Assembly: GCA_934636435.1 (NCBI GenBank)
Contig: CAKUAQ010000040.1
Span: 1-17,064, forward strand
From: an uncultured Eubacteriales bacterium
GTDB taxonomy: Bacteria; Bacillota; Clostridia; Oscillospirales; Acutalibacteraceae
Length of the DNA stretch: 17,064 nucleotides
Direction of reading: 5' to 3'
Shown here: positions 15,691 to 17,064 of the stretch, piece by piece
Numbering within the stretch: position 1 is the first letter of the stretch
Layout of the letters: every line of letters starts with the position of its first letter
Notes under the pieces: model-generated
Database searches by the model: none
Told to the model about the DNA's origin: nothing
The model's input: the letters and a program-made list of their open reading frames with translations, nothing else
Program-made: the position numbers and the translations under genes

Positions 15691-16376
15691 ATGAATGGCC
15701 TGAATGCAGTGGCGCTGGTGTTTTTCGGCTGTACCAACGTAGCGGCCTATCGGTTGTGTCAACGCCCGAAACAGCAGCGTCGACGGATCATCTCGGTTTT
15801 GTGCGTGGTGTTGCTGTGTGGCAATCTGCTGCGCTGCGGCGTCATATATCCGCTGGTGGAGGGGACGGTTCTGCTGCCGGTCGAGTGTTCTACGGTGGCC
15901 TATTTCGTGGTTCCAGCGATTTTGCTGCTTTCCGGAAAACGGCTGCACAGCTGGGCGGCTATTCGGGGCTGATGGTCGGCTTTTTCTATTATCTGGCGAT
16001 GATTACGGCGGGCGGGCCGTTGTATGCAGCGTATGCACCGTGGAGGTGTATATCTCCATGGCCTGTCACGGGACAATCGATCTGTGCGGGCTTGTGACGA
16101 TCGGGACGGAGCTGTGCAGCGCAAAGGACGCGCCAAAGCTGCTGCTGGTGGTTGCTTGTGCCGCCACGCTCCGCCCGTTTGTGGCGGCAGTCACCGCTTG
16201 CTGATCTATTTCTGCGGATGCCGCCGTTGTGCGACAATGCCTGCCACAGAAGCGTATGGGGGTTGCCTCTGCCGGCCTTTTACGGGATCATGGGCGTACT
16301 CGTGCTGCTGACCGTGCGCGGCTTTTTTCGCTATAACCGAAAGCAGTATGAGAAGTTCTCCTTGACACGTCCGTAA
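15691..16376 (+). pseudogene. Integral membrane protein gene broken by about five frameshifts
   Basis: A good start (ATG 15691, GAGGTGA at 15677-15683) opens a membrane protein, but the sense moves between frames. The frame from 15691 runs to LHSWAA near 15960. The next frame gives YSGLMVGFFYYLAMITAGG, then from about 16042 a third frame gives EVYISMACHGTIDLCGL and APKLLLVV. After about 16190 sense returns briefly as SHRLLIY in the first frame, then DAAVVRQCLPQKR, and finally LPAFYGIMGVLVLLTVRGFF to the TAA at 16376. Joined, these give a protein of roughly 228 residues with several membrane segments that I recall occurring beside PadR/DUF1700 genes. One-base losses explain the first three shifts and an extra G in a GGGGG run near 16260 the last. 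Decay is likelier than function; local sequencing error is the alternative. Confidence 0.7.
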
Positions 16377-16416
16377 AGCGACTGCCGCTATGCGTGACAG
16401 AAGCGGATTACTTAAA

Positions 16417-16457
16417 GAACGAGCGGGTGCCTGTTGGCGTCCGCTCGTTCTCTTTAT
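16417..16457 (+). terminator. Intrinsic terminator after the padR-DUF1700-membrane gene cluster
   Basis: GAACGAGCGG (16417-16426) pairs perfectly with CCGCTCGTTC (16441-16450). The loop contains a further GCC/GGC pairing, and the T-rich TCTTTAT follows directly. AAA before the left arm can pair with the T-tract. Confidence 0.85.
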
Positions 16458-16676
16458 GTGCGGTTAGACCTGCCTGTCAACCGTTTGTATTTCTACATCG
16501 TTGCCGTAAGGGATCTCTTGGCTGCATTTTGCGTTCTTCCGTGCATTTCATGCGCATCGGCAGCGAAGTCTCGGATTATCGGTCGAAAGCCGCGGGAACA
16601 TTGGCCTCTTGCCCGGGGAGAAGAGCCTGCTGTTTCTGACTGCCTCATAGAAATCAAAAAATTTCAAAAAAACCTC

Positions 16677-16705
16677 TTGACAAATTACAAAGGTGGATGT
16701 ATTAT
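16677..16705 (+). promoter_or_regulatory. perR promoter
   Basis: TTGACA (16677-16682) and TATTAT (16700-16705) are separated by exactly 17 bp, a near-consensus sigma-A promoter. It is 50 bp upstream of the perR start codon, giving a short leader. Confidence 0.85.
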
Positions 16706-16724
16706 ATGTTTGTAATCAGTACAA
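16684..16724 (+). promoter_or_regulatory. Fur/PerR-type operator over the perR transcription start
   Basis: TTGTAATCAGTACAA (16710-16724) is a 7-1-7 inverted repeat with one mismatched pair. This is the architecture of Fur-family boxes and close to the PerR type (TTATAATNATTATAA). It begins 4 nt after the -10 element. A further half-site, ATTACAAA (16684-16691), lies in the spacer and is a perfect inverse of TTTGTAAT at 16709-16716. TGATTAC at 16733-16739 also inverts GTAATCA at 16712-16718. Several overlapping half-sites suggest binding of more than one dimer and autorepression. Confidence 0.75.
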
Positions 16725-16754
16725 AACAGAAATGATTACGGAATGGAGAATGCC

Positions 16755-17064
16755 ATGACAGCGCAGAAAATAGCGGCCCGTTTGTCGGAGCATGGGGTGC
16801 GTCCGACGCAGCAACGTTTGGCGGTGTACGCCTACCTGCTGGAGCATAAGCACCCGGCGGCCGAGGATGTGTATGCGGCGCTGAGCCGGGAGCATCCCAC
16901 ATTTTCCCGTACTACCGTATACAATACCCTGCACGCGTTAGTTCAGGCGCATCTGGTGTGGGAGCTGTCCCCGGGGACAGAAGAAAAACGTTACGATGCC
17001 GGTATGACGCCCCATGGACATTTTCGGTGCAACGGATGCGGTCAGATCAGCGATGTGCCCCTGG
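16755..17064 (+). CDS. perR: PerR-type peroxide-sensing Fur-family repressor (3' end outside window)
   Basis: The first 103 residues are visible. A winged helix (RPTQQRLAVYAYL, then FSRTTVYNTLHAL) leads into the metal-binding dimerisation domain. His33, Asp81, His87, His89 and Asp100 correspond one for one, with a constant offset of 4, to the regulatory metal ligands H37, D85, H91, H93 and D104 of Bacillus subtilis PerR. Asp rather than Glu at the last position favours PerR over Fur. C92 and C95 form the first pair of the structural zinc site; the second pair would lie beyond the window. PerR represses oxidative-stress genes and is inactivated by metal-catalysed oxidation of its histidines. 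The ATG at 16755 has GGAG at 16745-16748. The gene has its own promoter and Fur-type box. Confidence 0.88.
   Translation, partial: MTAQKIAARLSEHGVRPTQQRLAVYAYLLEHKHPAAEDVYAALSREHPTFSRTTVYNTLHALVQAHLVWELSPGTEEKRYDAGMTPHGHFRCNGCGQISDVPL

Larger units (their letters stand above)
16377..16754. other. Intergenic stretch before perR
   Basis: This 378-bp stretch contains the terminator at 16417-16457 and, at its end, the perR promoter and operator. Between about 16460 and 16675 I see nothing that I can interpret. The overlapping ORF (16434-16715) has no recognisable protein character and runs through the promoter. Confidence 0.6.

Noticed and set aside
14863..15948. 361-codon open frame on the minus strand over the damaged DUF1700 and membrane genes
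   Set aside because: Its composition (Gln, His, Arg, Pro) is that of an antisense shadow, while the + strand shows HAAS and membrane segments with ribosome sites.
16434..16715. 93-codon ORF between the terminator and perR
   Set aside because: It starts inside the terminator loop and ends in the perR promoter and operator; no domain or coding character.
1..17064. CRISPR arrays, tRNA/rRNA genes, insertion sequences, attachment sites
   Set aside because: I looked for regularly spaced repeats, tRNA-like structures, transposase motifs and flanking direct repeats and saw none I could support.

Overview
The window reads as a chromosomal segment of a Gram-positive anaerobe, most likely a Clostridia-class Bacillota (Oscillospirales-like). 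This rests on strong purine-rich ribosome binding sites, moderately high G+C codon use, a PadR/DUF1700 pair, a PerR-type regulator and TTGACA/TATAAT-type promoters. No rRNA, tRNA, CRISPR array, transposase or insertion sequence was found. All genes that can be supported lie on the + strand.

Positions 1-14002 form one tightly packed operon of nine genes whose promoter lies upstream of the window. In order these are: (1) the C-terminal part of a large protein that resembles the end of bacterial tubulin-like (Tubulin_2-type) proteins; (2) a 649-residue unknown; (3) a 228-residue beta-rich unknown; (4) a P-loop GTPase with two CxxC knuckles ahead of its P-loop; (5) a 771-residue protein resembling GTPase-associated protein 1 (GAP1); (6) a protein-kinase-fold protein that has lost its catalytic Asp; (7) a Sel1/TPR protein with three C-terminal membrane segments; (8) a protein with 14-15 membrane segments and a soluble tail; (9) a probable surface lipoprotein carrying a papain/C39-like cysteine peptidase and a second, C-terminal membrane anchor. 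Gaps between genes are 2-77 nt, and a 20-bp hairpin follows the last gene.

My reading is that genes 1-6 make a cytosolic nucleotide-dependent switch or scaffold (possible polymer, GTPase, GAP1, pseudokinase). Genes 7-9 would then carry the signal or force to the membrane and to an extracellular peptidase. GTPase-GAP1 modules are known from comparative genomics as predicted NTP-dependent conflict or signalling systems. The composition here, ending in a double-anchored surface peptidase, is the best candidate in this window for an undescribed system. Its actual function cannot be deduced from sequence.

Positions 14003-14642 are non-coding and hold three inverted repeats and the padR promoter. 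From 14643 comes a PadR regulator with a palindrome over its own -10 region, overlapping a HAAS/DUF1700 gene that is cut by an in-frame TGA. Next is a membrane-protein gene broken by about five frameshifts, then an intrinsic terminator. So the regulator is intact while both apparent targets are lesioned.

The window ends inside a Fur-family gene. It has all five PerR metal ligands at PerR spacing, and a 7-1-7 Fur-type box overlaps the start of its own transcript.
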